This document shows, piece after piece, positions 1 to 8,524 of a DNA stretch of 64,000 nt. Made by a program: the position numbers and the translations under genes. The DNA lies in contig JADKGE010000002.1 of NCBI GenBank assembly GCA_016717115.1, positions 186,001-250,000 of the forward strand, in the 5' to 3' direction. Numbering within the stretch: position 1 is the stretch's first letter; each line of letters begins with the position of its first letter. The notes beneath the pieces were generated by a model. The model did not search any database and was not told the DNA's origin. It saw nothing but the letters and a program-made list of their open reading frames with translations. The stretch comes from Actinomycetota bacterium. Its GTDB lineage: Bacteria > Actinomycetota > Actinomycetes > S36-B12.

Positions 1-139
1 GATCCTGCTGTCTCTCGGCATCATCGCCCAGTACATCGGAGCCGCCACCAACATGTCGCTCGGCAAGCCGCTGTACGTCGTCGTGCGCGATCCCGATGCG
101 ACGTTCGGCCACGATCCGGACGCTGACCCTCGGCCTTGA
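1..139 (+). CDS. C-terminal end of a GtrB/DPM1-type polyprenyl-phosphate glycosyltransferase (partial)
   Basis: Only the last 45 codons are present, read in the second frame and ending in TGA at 137-139. The translation starts with a hydrophobic stretch (ILLSLGIIAQYIGA) and continues with GKPLYVVVRD. This is the ending typical of membrane-anchored family-2 glycosyltransferases that charge undecaprenyl phosphate with a sugar: the last membrane helix, then a short tail with PLY-(V/I)-V-R. The catalytic GT-A domain lies outside the window, so the sugar cannot be guessed. The stop codon overlaps the TTG start of the next gene (TTGA), so the two are probably co-transcribed. Confidence 0.7.
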   Translation, partial: ILLSLGIIAQYIGAATNMSLGKPLYVVVRDPDATFGHDPDADPRP

Positions 140-1077
140 TTACCTGGACGATCGGCGCAGGGGGGCTCCTAGGCAACGCGATCCGGCGACGCCGCGCCCG
201 GCCCTTCGACGGCTCGCCCGTTCCCTGGTCCGACGAGGACGCCTCGGCCCGGGTGCTCGCCGCTGATCTGGCCCGGTTCCGGGACGAGGCGGGAGACGAG
301 GCGTGGGGCATCGTCTGGGCCGCCGGCGCCGCAACGGTCGCGTCCAGCGCCGAGCAGGCGGCCGCCGAGGTGCACACGCTCGAGGCCCTGCTGTCGGCGC
401 TGCGCGCCCATCCACCGTCAGGTCCGGGAGCCTTCTTCCTCACCTCGTCGGCCGGCGGGGTCTACGCGGGCTCTGCGGATCCGCCGTTCGACGCCGACAC
501 GCTGCCCGTGGCACTGGGCGCCTACGGGGAGCTCAAGCTGGGCCAGGAGGCCGCCGCGCGCGAGGCACTCGCGGGCGTCTGTCCCCTGGTCATCGGGCGC
601 TTCAGCAACCTGTACGGCCCCGGGCAGAACCTCGACAAGCTGCAAGGCCTCATCTCCCGCCTGGCACAGGCGGCCGCGACGCAGCAGCCACTCAACATCT
701 TCGTGTCACTCGACACGCTGCGCGACTACATCTACGTCGACGATGCCGCGCTGCGCGCCGTGCTGTGGCTCGACAAGGCGGTCGGAGATCAGTCCCTCGA
801 GCCACGTGTGCGCGTCATCGCCTCAGGAGAGTCCGTCACCGTGGGGCAACTGATCCGCACGATGAACCAGGTCACGAAGCGCCGCATCCCGACAGCTCTC
901 GGCAGCCACGCCAGCGCACGCAACCAGGTGCTCGACCTGCGCCTCGTCCCCTCGGCCGCAGACGAGCTTGCCGACCTGCCCCTGACGCCGCTGCCAGCCG
1001 GCGCCAAGCGGGTCTACCTCGACATCCTCCGGAGGCTGCAGGCGCCCACGGTCACTGCGCCGCCTTCTCCGCGTTGA
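136..1077 (+). CDS. NAD-dependent epimerase/dehydratase (extended SDR family)
   Basis: A 313-residue extended short-chain dehydrogenase, the class that epimerises, dehydrates or reduces nucleotide sugars in the cytoplasm. The glycine-rich cofactor loop GAGGLLG is at residues 7-13, a Ser-rich strand (LTSSAGG) near residue 104, and the catalytic Tyr-x-x-x-Lys pair is Y130/K134 in YGELK. The later RFSNLYGPGQ segment is typical of sugar-nucleotide SDRs. The start is taken as TTG at 136 because it overlaps the previous stop and puts the cofactor loop at the usual distance from the N terminus; the next in-frame ATG is past residue 270. Its 3' end overlaps the convergent membrane-protein gene by 26 bases. 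Substrate unknown. Confidence 0.8.
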   Translation: MITWTIGAGGLLGNAIRRRRARPFDGSPVPWSDEDASARVLAADLARFRDEAGDEAWGIVWAAGAATVASSAEQAAAEVHTLEALLSALRAHPPSGPGAFFLTSSAGGVYAGSADPPFDADTLPVALGAYGELKLGQEAAAREALAGVCPLVIGRFSNLYGPGQNLDKLQGLISRLAQAAATQQPLNIFVSLDTLRDYIYVDDAALRAVLWLDKAVGDQSLEPRVRVIASGESVTVGQLIRTMNQVTKRRIPTALGSHASARNQVLDLRLVPSAADELADLPLTPLPAGAKRVYLDILRRLQAPTVTAPPSPR

Positions 1078-3097
1078 TCACGGCCATCTCCTCCGGTGTC
1101 TTCCCGGCGTACTGCGGGTAGCGGGCGAGCAGGGTGCGCACGGTCTCAAGACCCACGACGTTGCTGCCCTCATCGAGAAGGATCACGGGCTTGTCCTGCA
1201 CCGACTCGGGCATGGCCTGCAACTGCGTGTAGACCTCGGCCCAGGCGGGTGTGTTCGTGAGCCACTCGCGTCGCAGCCAGTCGACCAGAGGCTGCGCGGT
1301 CGCGTCGGCGCCAGCCAGTCCGGAGATGATCCGCGTGCACGAGTAGACGCGCTGGGCGTCCGACAGGCCGCTGGGCACGAGCGCCGACGGCACCTTGGCA
1401 CCGGGCGGCAGGTACACGCAGGCAACCGGATTCGTGGCAACGGGCTGGTCTGCCGACTCCTTGACGTCAGCCGGCCACCAGTAGCTCGCCGGATTGTCGA
1501 ACGGGATCGGGGGCGACCACTGCTGTGGTCGCAGCGCGGCGACCGACCGCGGCAGCACCGTGTCCATGACGAGCAACAGGAGGACGGCGCCCACTCCCGC
1601 CCACCGCAGGGGGGACATGCCCTTCGACCCGCGGTCGAGCTGCATAAGAGAGAAGGGGATCGTCGTCCCCAGGACGACCACGGCCGTCATGAAGGTGAAC
1701 TTCACCGAGCCGTAGTGCGGGCCTGATCCGGTGGTCCACAGGTCGAGGAAGGTGATGGCGATGGAGAAGAATGCGAGCAGGCCGATCGGCGCGAACCTCG
1801 CGTACGTGGCCAGGCTTGACCGCGCGGGCTGCCGCGCCAGGACGATGACGGCAACCAGTAGCGACCCCACAGCGAGGATTCCCAGGATCGGCTCGGTCTG
1901 CTCGGTGCCGCCCGTGCTGGCGAACAGCGATCCTTCGTCCAGGCCGAGGAGGCGCACGACCGCGGACGGACCGGCCGCCAGGACCGAAACGGCGGCGGAG
2001 ACTCCTCGCACGCCCGCGGAGACGCCGTCGTCGACGGGGCCGGACGCGACCGGAGCGCCGATCAGGTACAGGAGGCTGCTGCGGATCGGCTGCCACACGG
2101 AGATCGTCACGATGAGCGTCAGGGCGAGGCCGACAGTGTCTAGGCGCGCGAAGCCGCCCCGCACTGCTCGGCCGATCAGGATCACGAGCCAGCCGACCAG
2201 GATCATCACGGCGAGGACATTGAGCGGGAGCCAGACGGTCATGGCCGCGGCGACGATCAGCGAGGTCAGCAGACGGGCCCGCGGCACCTTCGCGTTCACG
2301 AGGAACGTCACCGACCACAGCGCCATGATGAGGAAGGTGAACTGGAGGGTGAGGTGCCCGTACTCGGTGACGAGCAGGGTGACCGAGCCGATGACGATCG
2401 CCGCAAGCCAGATGAACGGCAGGGGGATCAGAGTGCGCACCACGCGCTTCGCCGCTTGCTCCGTGCGCAGCCGGAAGTCGAGCAGCGGCGCGAGGGCCAG
2501 CGGCACGAGCATCACCATGAAGAACTCGCCGAAGACCACCGTGTTCGCCGCGACCGCGACCTGGTTGACCCCCCCGAGAACGACCATCGACACGACCGAC
2601 ATTGCCGTCGCCACGATGACGAGCAGGAGCTGGAGCGGTCCGCCCAAGGGAACGGTCTGGACGATCGGGGCGCCGGACGCCAGCTGCGAGGAGAAGTCGA
2701 GCCACTTGGCGTTGTCCTCGGCGACCGCATGGCCGATGAGGTAGCTCACCGGTGTCATGAAGGCGGGCTTCTGCGTCATGAAGGTGGTCACCACGAACAC
2801 GACCAGACCGACCAGCGCCATCGGCGCAAGGACACCCAGCACCTGGCGACGCATCGGGACCGAGCCCGGCACCGGGCGAAGCCACGCCAGTGCCGTCACG
2901 ACCAGCAGGGAGGCGAGAGTGACCCACTGGAGCTCGACCATCGTCCAGGAGTGCCCGAGGTCGCGGGCAAGCCCGACCAGCACTCCTGCGACGGAGATGG
3001 AAGCACCGAGGTAGATCGCCAGCCAGCCGAGATTCCGTGACCGCACATAGGCGAGGACCGGGAGGGCGAGGAAGGCGACGAGGAACGCCGCATCCAA
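1052..3097 (-). CDS. large polytopic membrane protein, possibly GT-C type
   Basis: 681 residues with a dozen or more hydrophobic segments spread over the first 500 residues and a soluble tail of about 130 residues rich in Trp and Pro (SPPIPFDNPASYWWPADV region). No named family was recognised. Size, topology and context resemble the integral-membrane glycosyltransferases (GT-C fold) that take sugars from polyprenyl phosphate on the outer face; this is inference. The ATG follows AGGAGGTG with a long spacing of about 13 bases. It is a single-gene minus-strand unit that is divergent from the GT4 gene at 3138 and convergent with the SDR gene. Confidence 0.6.
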   Translation of the reverse strand: MDAAFLVAFLALPVLAYVRSRNLGWLAIYLGASISVAGVLVGLARDLGHSWTMVELQWVTLASLLVVTALAWLRPVPGSVPMRRQVLGVLAPMALVGLVVFVVTTFMTQKPAFMTPVSYLIGHAVAEDNAKWLDFSSQLASGAPIVQTVPLGGPLQLLLVIVATAMSVVSMVVLGGVNQVAVAANTVVFGEFFMVMLVPLALAPLLDFRLRTEQAAKRVVRTLIPLPFIWLAAIVIGSVTLLVTEYGHLTLQFTFLIMALWSVTFLVNAKVPRARLLTSLIVAAAMTVWLPLNVLAVMILVGWLVILIGRAVRGGFARLDTVGLALTLIVTISVWQPIRSSLLYLIGAPVASGPVDDGVSAGVRGVSAAVSVLAAGPSAVVRLLGLDEGSLFASTGGTEQTEPILGILAVGSLLVAVIVLARQPARSSLATYARFAPIGLLAFFSIAITFLDLWTTGSGPHYGSVKFTFMTAVVVLGTTIPFSLMQLDRGSKGMSPLRWAGVGAVLLLLVMDTVLPRSVAALRPQQWSPPIPFDNPASYWWPADVKESADQPVATNPVACVYLPPGAKVPSALVPSGLSDAQRVYSCTRIISGLAGADATAQPLVDWLRREWLTNTPAWAEVYTQLQAMPESVQDKPVILLDEGSNVVGLETVRTLLARYPQYAGKTPEEMAVINAEKAAQ

Positions 3098-3125
3098 GCT
3101 GCCTCACCTCCTCACACGCGCGGAG

Positions 3126-3131
3126 TACCGT
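3126..3131 (+). promoter_or_regulatory. -10 hexamer TACCGT of a leaderless start
   Basis: TACCGT fits the actinobacterial -10 pattern TANNNT and is followed by exactly six bases and then the GTG start at 3138, so the transcript should begin at or next to the start codon. No Shine-Dalgarno sequence is present. The same spacing recurs through the window. Confidence 0.6.
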
Positions 3132-3137
3132 GGGCGG

Positions 3138-4382
3138 GTGCCGCCCAGCGTCCTCCATCTAAGCACCTACGACTCGAACGGTGGCGCTGCGCGGGCGGCG
3201 TACGCACTGCATCGCGCAATGGTGGAGGAGGGCCTCGCCTCGACCATGCGGGTGGCGCACAAAACCATCGACGATCCCACGATCATCGGCCCTGAGGGCC
3301 TCGCTGAGACTCACACCACGATCGCGCAGATCCTGGACCAGCAGGCGTGGCGCCTGCAGCGGTCGCCGACCACGACGTGGCGTTCACCGGCCGTCTTCGG
3401 CGCCCTGAGCGCCCGCCGGATCAACGCGTCGGACGCCGACATCGTCCACCTCCACTGGGTGACCGACGGGTTCTTGTCCATCCGCGAGATCGGGCGCATC
3501 ACCAAGCCGGTCGTGTGGTCGCTCGTCGACATGTGGCCCTTCGCGGGCACCGAGCACTACGGCTCCGACACCCCCAACGCACGGTGGCGCACGGGCTACA
3601 CCAAGGCCAACCGACCGCCCGGCGACCACGGCCTCGACATGGACCGCATCGCCTGGCAGAGCAAGCGCCGATCGTGGCGACGACCGATGCATATCGTCAC
3701 ATCCAATGCCTGGATGCGCGACCGCGTCACGGCCAGCGCGCTCTTCCGCGGCTGGCCCGTGCACCAGATCCCGCACGTCATCGACACGGACGCGTTCCAG
3801 CCTGCCGATGCGGCGGTCGCGCGTGCGCGACTGAGCTTGCCGATGGACGCGCCCCTCATCCTCTTCGTCAGTTCCGGCGGCATCTCTGACGCGCGCAAGG
3901 GCTGGGACCTCCTGGAACGTGCGCTGCCCACCGTGCGGGAGCATCACCCCGACGTGGAGGTCGTCGTCGCGGGTCCGCCTACGCCCGGGTACCGGTCGGC
4001 GTCGGGGGTGCCCATCCGCTGGCAGGGCCACGTCGCCGGCGACGCGGCCCTCGCGACGCTCTACTGCGCCGTCGACGTCAGCGCGGTGCCGAGCCGCGAG
4101 GACAACATGCCGCTCGCAGCGATGGAGGCGCAAACGTGCGGGCGACCGGTGGTGGCCTTCCGCATCGGCGGACTGCCCGACATCGTCGAGCACCTGGCCA
4201 CCGGCTATCTGGCCCAGCCGTTCGACAGCGACGACCTGGCGAAGGGCCTCATCCAGGCGCTGGACGACTCGCGGCACGACGGCACCTGGTCGAGCGCCGC
4301 CCGCCGGCACGCCCTGGACCACTGGTCGACGCCCGGCATCATCGCGAGCTATCTCGACGTGTACCGGGAAGCGCTCGCATGA
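3138..4382 (+). CDS. glycosyltransferase family 4, WcaC-like
   Basis: A 414-residue GT-B glycosyltransferase. The N-terminal domain opens with VLHLSTYDSNGGAARAAY, the acceptor-side glycine loop found in WcaC-like enzymes. A central SLVDMWPFAGTEHY segment is also typical of that subgroup. The C-terminal donor domain has SSGGISDARKGWDLL and SREDNMPLAAMEAQTCGRPVVAF around the GT4 acidic motif. Expected role: transfer of a sugar from a nucleotide donor to a lipid-linked glycan at the inner face of the membrane. Donor and acceptor unknown. The GTG start is leaderless; the gene ends in an ATGA overlap with the next gene. Confidence 0.85.
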   Translation: MPPSVLHLSTYDSNGGAARAAYALHRAMVEEGLASTMRVAHKTIDDPTIIGPEGLAETHTTIAQILDQQAWRLQRSPTTTWRSPAVFGALSARRINASDADIVHLHWVTDGFLSIREIGRITKPVVWSLVDMWPFAGTEHYGSDTPNARWRTGYTKANRPPGDHGLDMDRIAWQSKRRSWRRPMHIVTSNAWMRDRVTASALFRGWPVHQIPHVIDTDAFQPADAAVARARLSLPMDAPLILFVSSGGISDARKGWDLLERALPTVREHHPDVEVVVAGPPTPGYRSASGVPIRWQGHVAGDAALATLYCAVDVSAVPSREDNMPLAAMEAQTCGRPVVAFRIGGLPDIVEHLATGYLAQPFDSDDLAKGLIQALDDSRHDGTWSSAARRHALDHWSTPGIIASYLDVYREALA

Positions 4383-5326
4383 CCATCCCACGCCGGCCGC
4401 TGCAGCCGATCCTCGTCGTGCTCGTCTACCGCGGTGGCGCCCGCTTCGTACGCGCTCTCAAGTCGATCGACGCGTCCGAGCATCACTTCCGGCGCATCAT
4501 CATCAGCGTCACCGGGCCGCACACCGGCAACGACATGCAGACCGTCGAGAGATACATGCGCGAGCGCGCGGAGGCCGGCAATCCGAGCAAGCTGGAGCTC
4601 ATCTGCTCGGGCGTGGAACTGCCGACGATGGAGCACCAGAAGTTCTGGATCGACTACGTGGAGCGCACCGGGGGACGCGGCAACGACTGGATCTACTGGC
4701 TCGCCTACGACGACGAGGTGCGCGCACGAGGCCTCGACGATCTCGTCGACGCTGACGGCAACTGGCCACTCACTCCCGGAACCGCCTATTTCGGCCCCTG
4801 GGCGATGCGGCACGAGAAGGCAGAGCTCCTCTACGACGGCCCGAGGGACGCACCCTTGGAGAGCTGGACGTCGTTCCCCGTCCCCGGGCCGACGCGCCTG
4901 CCCGTCGCTGAATGGGTTGCGGAGCAGCTCCGGCAGCCGACCTACATGCAGATGAGTGGCTCGGTCGTCTCGTTCCGGAGCCACCAGCGACTTGCCAAGA
5001 CGGTCCTTCACAAGCGCGGACCGATGCGGATCGAGATGGCGACCGCCGCTGATCCGGACAACCTCTTCGTCGCGGAGTTCCCGGATCCGTTGTGCATCAT
5101 CTACGGTCGACCGAACTCCGACCGGGCGAGCTACGGCAAGTCGGCTCGCATCGAGGACTTCCAGCTTGCCGCCTGGCTGGCCCGCTACACGTCACGGCAT
5201 CCCTCCGCCTTCCCCGTCATCACACGCGGGATGGGGCACGTCGCGACGGCCTACGCCAAGATGGCGGCCACCCGGAGCGCGCTGCCGCCCGAGGAGTGGC
5301 GCGTCAGGGGAGTCACCAGCCCGTGA
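4379..5326 (+). CDS. putative glycosyltransferase, GT2-like, family uncertain
   Basis: 315 residues from the ATG that overlaps the previous stop (ATGA). The N terminus PILVVLVYRGGARFVRALKSI and the central NDWIYWLAYDDEVRARG segment suggest a GT-A fold with an acidic DDE group in the donor/metal site. The rest does not match a family I recognise. It is translationally coupled to the GT4 gene, so the two probably act on the same glycan. The longer in-frame reading upstream runs through the GT4 gene and is not a better start. Confidence 0.55.
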   Translation: MTIPRRPLQPILVVLVYRGGARFVRALKSIDASEHHFRRIIISVTGPHTGNDMQTVERYMRERAEAGNPSKLELICSGVELPTMEHQKFWIDYVERTGGRGNDWIYWLAYDDEVRARGLDDLVDADGNWPLTPGTAYFGPWAMRHEKAELLYDGPRDAPLESWTSFPVPGPTRLPVAEWVAEQLRQPTYMQMSGSVVSFRSHQRLAKTVLHKRGPMRIEMATAADPDNLFVAEFPDPLCIIYGRPNSDRASYGKSARIEDFQLAAWLARYTSRHPSAFPVITRGMGHVATAYAKMAATRSALPPEEWRVRGVTSP

Positions 5327-5340
5327 CAAGCCATGCGCCC

Positions 5341-5367
5341 TGGCGCACCTGGCGCACCTGGCGCGCC
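5341..5367. repeat. three tandem copies of a 9-base unit between convergent genes
   Basis: TGGCGCACC occurs twice in a row and a third time as TGGCGCGCC, in the short gap between the two convergent genes. The last copy contains the palindrome GGCGCGCC. It could fold weakly and slow RNA polymerase from either side, but there is no T tract and no firm evidence of function. Confidence 0.4.
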
Positions 5368-5372
5368 CCGCG

Positions 5373-6599
5373 TCACGTCGCCTGGCGCTCATGGGGCGCG
5401 GCCCTGATCACGGCCCAGGTGAGGGCCGCCAGGTAGACGGTCCAGTACACCCAGCTGTAGATGGTCTCCACGAAGCCGGCGGCGATGACGAATGACGCCA
5501 CCGCCAGTGGTCCCGGTCCCACCGCCTTCAGTCCCCGGATGGCGACGGTGACAGCGACCGCATAGATGACGAGGGTGAGGGCGGCCAAGGGCACGCCCCA
5601 GCGCACGAGCATGTCGAGAAAGACGCTGTGGGCATGATCAACGGTGACGAGACCGGCCACACCCGCCCGGCTCTCGACGTACGCACGGATGCCGGAATCG
5701 CCGACGCCCACTAGCGGCGCCGACCGCCACAGGGCCAGGAAGTCGCCCCAGATCCCCGTTCTCCCGTTGAGAGTGGGATCGATGAAGACCAGGTAGAGCA
5801 TGAAGCCCACACCCAGCGCGCTCAGCGCGGCCGCACGGATGGCGGCCGCATGCCGTGAGGCCGTGACGCGGGCGCCCCACAGCAGCAGGACCGTCAACCC
5901 GATCAGCAGCGCGAACAGGGCGCTTCGACCCTGACTCAGGACGAGGATGCCGCACCCAGTGGCGATCAGGAACCATGCGTGCCGGCGACGCTGGGCGGCG
6001 CCGAACACGATCAGCAAGCCGCCGATGGGTGCGGAGTAGTTGACGCTCCCAAAAGGCCCACCCCAACGGTCCAGGCCGCCGGTCAGGTCGCAGATGATGG
6101 GTGTCCGGCACAGCGCGCTGTCCGAGGCGTCGAAGCCGTTGGGCATCCAGCCGAGTGCCCCCAGCGGGATGCTGACAATCGCCACAAGGGCCAGCGAGTA
6201 CATGAGGGCAAGTCCCGCACCCACGATGTCGGCCGCACTGGGAGGCTTGGTGACGAGCAGGATGACGATCACCGGCACGCAGAACGCGGTCACGTTGAAC
6301 AGGGAGCCGTCGGCCTGGAAGCGAGCGACTTCAACTGCCCAGGCGACTGCGACGGTCACCAGGAACGCGGTGGGCAGCGCCGGGAGTCGAGGGGTTCGCG
6401 CGTACGGGAGCCACGCGAGAGCGGCAGCAAGGGTGCAGACCAGGGCCGCCCACACCCCGAGGTCCTGCCCCTTGTAGACCGCCTGCCCCGGCGCCAGTGC
6501 GTGCCCGAAGATGCTGATGGGAGGCGTGGCGAAGGCGATCCAGGAGTAGACGGCGCGAACCCGAAACAGGTTCAGCGTCGACGTGACGGCGCTTGCCAT
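5373..6599 (-). CDS. O-antigen ligase/polymerase family membrane protein (Wzy_C type)
   Basis: 408 residues, about ten to twelve membrane helices. The family landmarks are visible: QGRSALFALL (residues 223-232, the Arg-Ser pair before a helix), NGRTGIWGDFL (279-289) in the large periplasmic loop, and DHAHSVFLDMLVRWG (321-335) with the histidines expected of WaaL/PglL/Wzy enzymes. These proteins transfer a polyprenyl-diphosphate glycan to an acceptor (lipid, protein or growing chain) outside the membrane. Start: ATG at 6599 follows GAGGG about eight bases upstream; longer readings would enter pseB. It is the only ligase/polymerase of this kind in the window, so it may be the last step for the whole locus. 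Confidence 0.8.
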   Translation of the reverse strand: MASAVTSTLNLFRVRAVYSWIAFATPPISIFGHALAPGQAVYKGQDLGVWAALVCTLAAALAWLPYARTPRLPALPTAFLVTVAVAWAVEVARFQADGSLFNVTAFCVPVIVILLVTKPPSAADIVGAGLALMYSLALVAIVSIPLGALGWMPNGFDASDSALCRTPIICDLTGGLDRWGGPFGSVNYSAPIGGLLIVFGAAQRRRHAWFLIATGCGILVLSQGRSALFALLIGLTVLLLWGARVTASRHAAAIRAAALSALGVGFMLYLVFIDPTLNGRTGIWGDFLALWRSAPLVGVGDSGIRAYVESRAGVAGLVTVDHAHSVFLDMLVRWGVPLAALTLVIYAVAVTVAIRGLKAVGPGPLAVASFVIAAGFVETIYSWVYWTVYLAALTWAVIRAAPHERQAT

Positions 6600-6609
6600 G
6601 GACAGACCC

Positions 6610-7593
6610 TCAGAGCCCCAGTTCGTCGAGCATGGCCACCAGTTCGGGAACGCCCAGCCACAGGTCGTTGGTCTCGGACGTGTAGGAGAAGCCGTCCGGC
6701 ACGGGCTCGCCCCAGGTGTTGGTGAAGCCCCACTCGGCCAGCGTGGGCTGGACGACGTACCGATCATCGCGCCGGACAGCCCTACGGGAGTCCTCGGCGG
6801 AGATCATCTCCTCGTGCAACTTCTCTCCGGGACGGATGCCTACCTCGACGAAGGGCGCGCCCGGTGCGACGGCTTCCGCAAGATCGGTCACTCGCATGCT
6901 GGGGATGCGGGGGACGTAGAGCTCGCCTCCGGTCATGTCCTCGAAGCTCGAGATGACGAAGTCGACCGCCTGGGGCAGGGTGATCCAGAAGCGAGTCATT
7001 CGCCTGTCGGTGATCGGCAGGGGTGCGCCCTCTTCGGCCAGGCGTCGAAAGAGCGGGATCACCGATCCGCGGCTGCCCATGACGTTTCCGTAGCGAACGA
7101 CGGCGAAGGCGGTGCCCCACGCTGCGGCGTAGTGGTTGCTCGAGATGAAGAGCTTGTCGGCCGTGAGCTTGGTCGCGCCATAGAGGTTGACCGGTGACGA
7201 CGCCTTGTCGGTCGACAGCGCCACGACCTTCTTCACTCCGGCGCTCATGGCCGCCTGGATGACGTTCTCGGATCCGAGGATGTTGGTCTTCACGTACTCC
7301 GTCGGGTTGTACTCGGCCGTGTCCACCTGCTTCAGCGCCGCCGCATGAACCACGTAGTCGACCCCGTGCAGCGCGAGCCTCAGCCGCTCGATGTCGCGGA
7401 TGTCGCCGAGGAAGAACCGAACCCGCGGGTCATCTCCGATCGTCTGCTTCATCTCGTACTGCTTGAGCTCGTCGCGGGAGAAGATGACGACGCGTCGAGG
7501 ATCGTGCTCCTTGAGGACGTGCTCGAGGAACGCCTTGCCGAAGGATCCCGTGCCCCCCGTGATGAGGATGGAGGAGTTCTCGAGAATGCTCAC
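6610..7593 (-). CDS. pseB: UDP-GlcNAc 4,6-dehydratase (inverting), PseB
   Basis: 327 residues, the usual length of PseB. It converts UDP-GlcNAc to the 5-inverted 4-keto-6-deoxy sugar, the first step to pseudaminic acid and some other deoxy-amino sugars. Cofactor loop GGTGSFG at 13-19, FSRDE near 38-42, HAAALKQVDTAEYNP near 83-97, STDK at 127-130 and the Tyr/Lys pair Y138/K142 in YGATK all match. RPGEKLHEEMIS near the C terminus is a family signature. Upstream (30-base gap) is a methyltransferase, downstream the ligase-like gene. No PseC-type aminotransferase adjoins it; the nearest aminotransferase is the class III enzyme on the other strand at 10139-11437. Confidence 0.93.
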   Translation of the reverse strand: MSILENSSILITGGTGSFGKAFLEHVLKEHDPRRVVIFSRDELKQYEMKQTIGDDPRVRFFLGDIRDIERLRLALHGVDYVVHAAALKQVDTAEYNPTEYVKTNILGSENVIQAAMSAGVKKVVALSTDKASSPVNLYGATKLTADKLFISSNHYAAAWGTAFAVVRYGNVMGSRGSVIPLFRRLAEEGAPLPITDRRMTRFWITLPQAVDFVISSFEDMTGGELYVPRIPSMRVTDLAEAVAPGAPFVEVGIRPGEKLHEEMISAEDSRRAVRRDDRYVVQPTLAEWGFTNTWGEPVPDGFSYTSETNDLWLGVPELVAMLDELGL

Positions 7594-7623
7594 TTCTGCT
7601 CCCAGCTCGCGGTGGACACCGGT

Positions 7624-8451
7624 TCAGCGCCGCTTCAGATGGACGATTGCGCAGCCGGTTGCGAAGGGCCGCAACGCACTGGTCTGATCCGTCAGCTGAC
7701 GGAACTCGGTCACAGGCTGCCACCCCTCCACTTCGTCGTGACGGAAGTAGGCCTCCTCCACCACCGAGAAGTCCTCATCGTCCACCAGCGCGCGCCACGA
7801 CGCCTCGTCGTACTCGAACTGGTGGGTGAACAACCCGAGGGAGTCCCGGTGGAGGATCGGCACGCCGTGTCCGGCGGGCACCGAGATCAGGAGCGAACCC
7901 CCGGGCTCGAGCAGTCGCGCTGCGGCTTCGAGGAAACGGCGATCGGTCTGCGGATCGCGCACGCTGATCGCCTCCTCCGGCGTCTTCCCGCGCACGAAGG
8001 CGGTGTCTGTCACGTCCGCGGGGGACGCGATGTCGAAGCCGATGTGCTCCAGTGTCGAGACGCAGGAAATCGCGTCGAACAGTCCGTCGACGGGCTGCGC
8101 GTCGAGAATGCTCTCCACGCGGACGGGCACTGCCAGGACCCTGTCGACAAGGTCGGCCGGGTAGCGGGTACGAACGCGCTCCGGGTCGATGATGTCGATG
8201 CCGGTGAGCGAGGTGCCCCGATCCTCGACCGCGAGCAGCACTCCGAGCCACTCCGGCGGCGACATCGCCCAACCCACGTCAAGCAGGCGGCTGACGCCGT
8301 GAAGGTGAGCGGCAGTCCACGGCACCTCGACGCAGCGCTCCGAGTAGTGAGCCGTCTGCGGACCGGTCATGAAGTCCGCGATACCGGATCGCAGGCAGTC
8401 GAGCGCGCGCGCCAGGACAGCGGGGGCCTCGTCGGTGGTGCCGGGGGTCAT
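7624..8451 (-). CDS. class I SAM-dependent methyltransferase-like protein
   Basis: 275 residues. The motif-I region reads SRLLDVGWAMSPPEW, a degenerate form of the usual D-x-G-x-G-x-G loop. SLTGIDIIDPERV follows as the strand-2 acidic position, then DAISCVSTLEHIGFD and LLEPGGSLLISVPAG as strands 4 and 5. The fold is therefore convincing but the SAM loop is unusual. The ATG at 8451 is preceded by GGAGAcgac, a good ribosome site. It heads a unit with pseB and the ligase-like gene, suggesting that it methylates a sugar or chain end made by that unit (inference). Confidence 0.7.
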   Translation of the reverse strand: MTPGTTDEAPAVLARALDCLRSGIADFMTGPQTAHYSERCVEVPWTAAHLHGVSRLLDVGWAMSPPEWLGVLLAVEDRGTSLTGIDIIDPERVRTRYPADLVDRVLAVPVRVESILDAQPVDGLFDAISCVSTLEHIGFDIASPADVTDTAFVRGKTPEEAISVRDPQTDRRFLEAAARLLEPGGSLLISVPAGHGVPILHRDSLGLFTHQFEYDEASWRALVDDEDFSVVEEAYFRHDEVEGWQPVTEFRQLTDQTSALRPFATGCAIVHLKRR

Positions 8452-8486
8452 GTCGTCTCCTGAGCGCGGGATTCCTGCATGTCCTG

Positions 8487-8492
8487 AATCTA
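8487..8492 (-). promoter_or_regulatory. probable -10 TAGATT for the methyltransferase-pseB-ligase unit
   Basis: On the minus strand TAGATT lies about 35 bases before the ATG at 8451, with TTTCAC about 16 bases upstream as a possible -35. The predicted leader is about 29 bases and carries GGAGA. On the plus strand, AACGAT (8513-8518) sits six bases before the ATG at 8525 and may be the leaderless -10 of the divergent unit, though it is a weaker match. Confidence 0.4.
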
Positions 8493-8524
8493 TCGGGATA
8501 CGTGAGACGTGAAACGATGGACCA

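Noticed and set aside
2354..3040. Plus-strand open frame rich in Arg, His and Asp
   Set aside because: It is the complement of the membrane-protein gene; hydrophobic codons read backwards give this composition.
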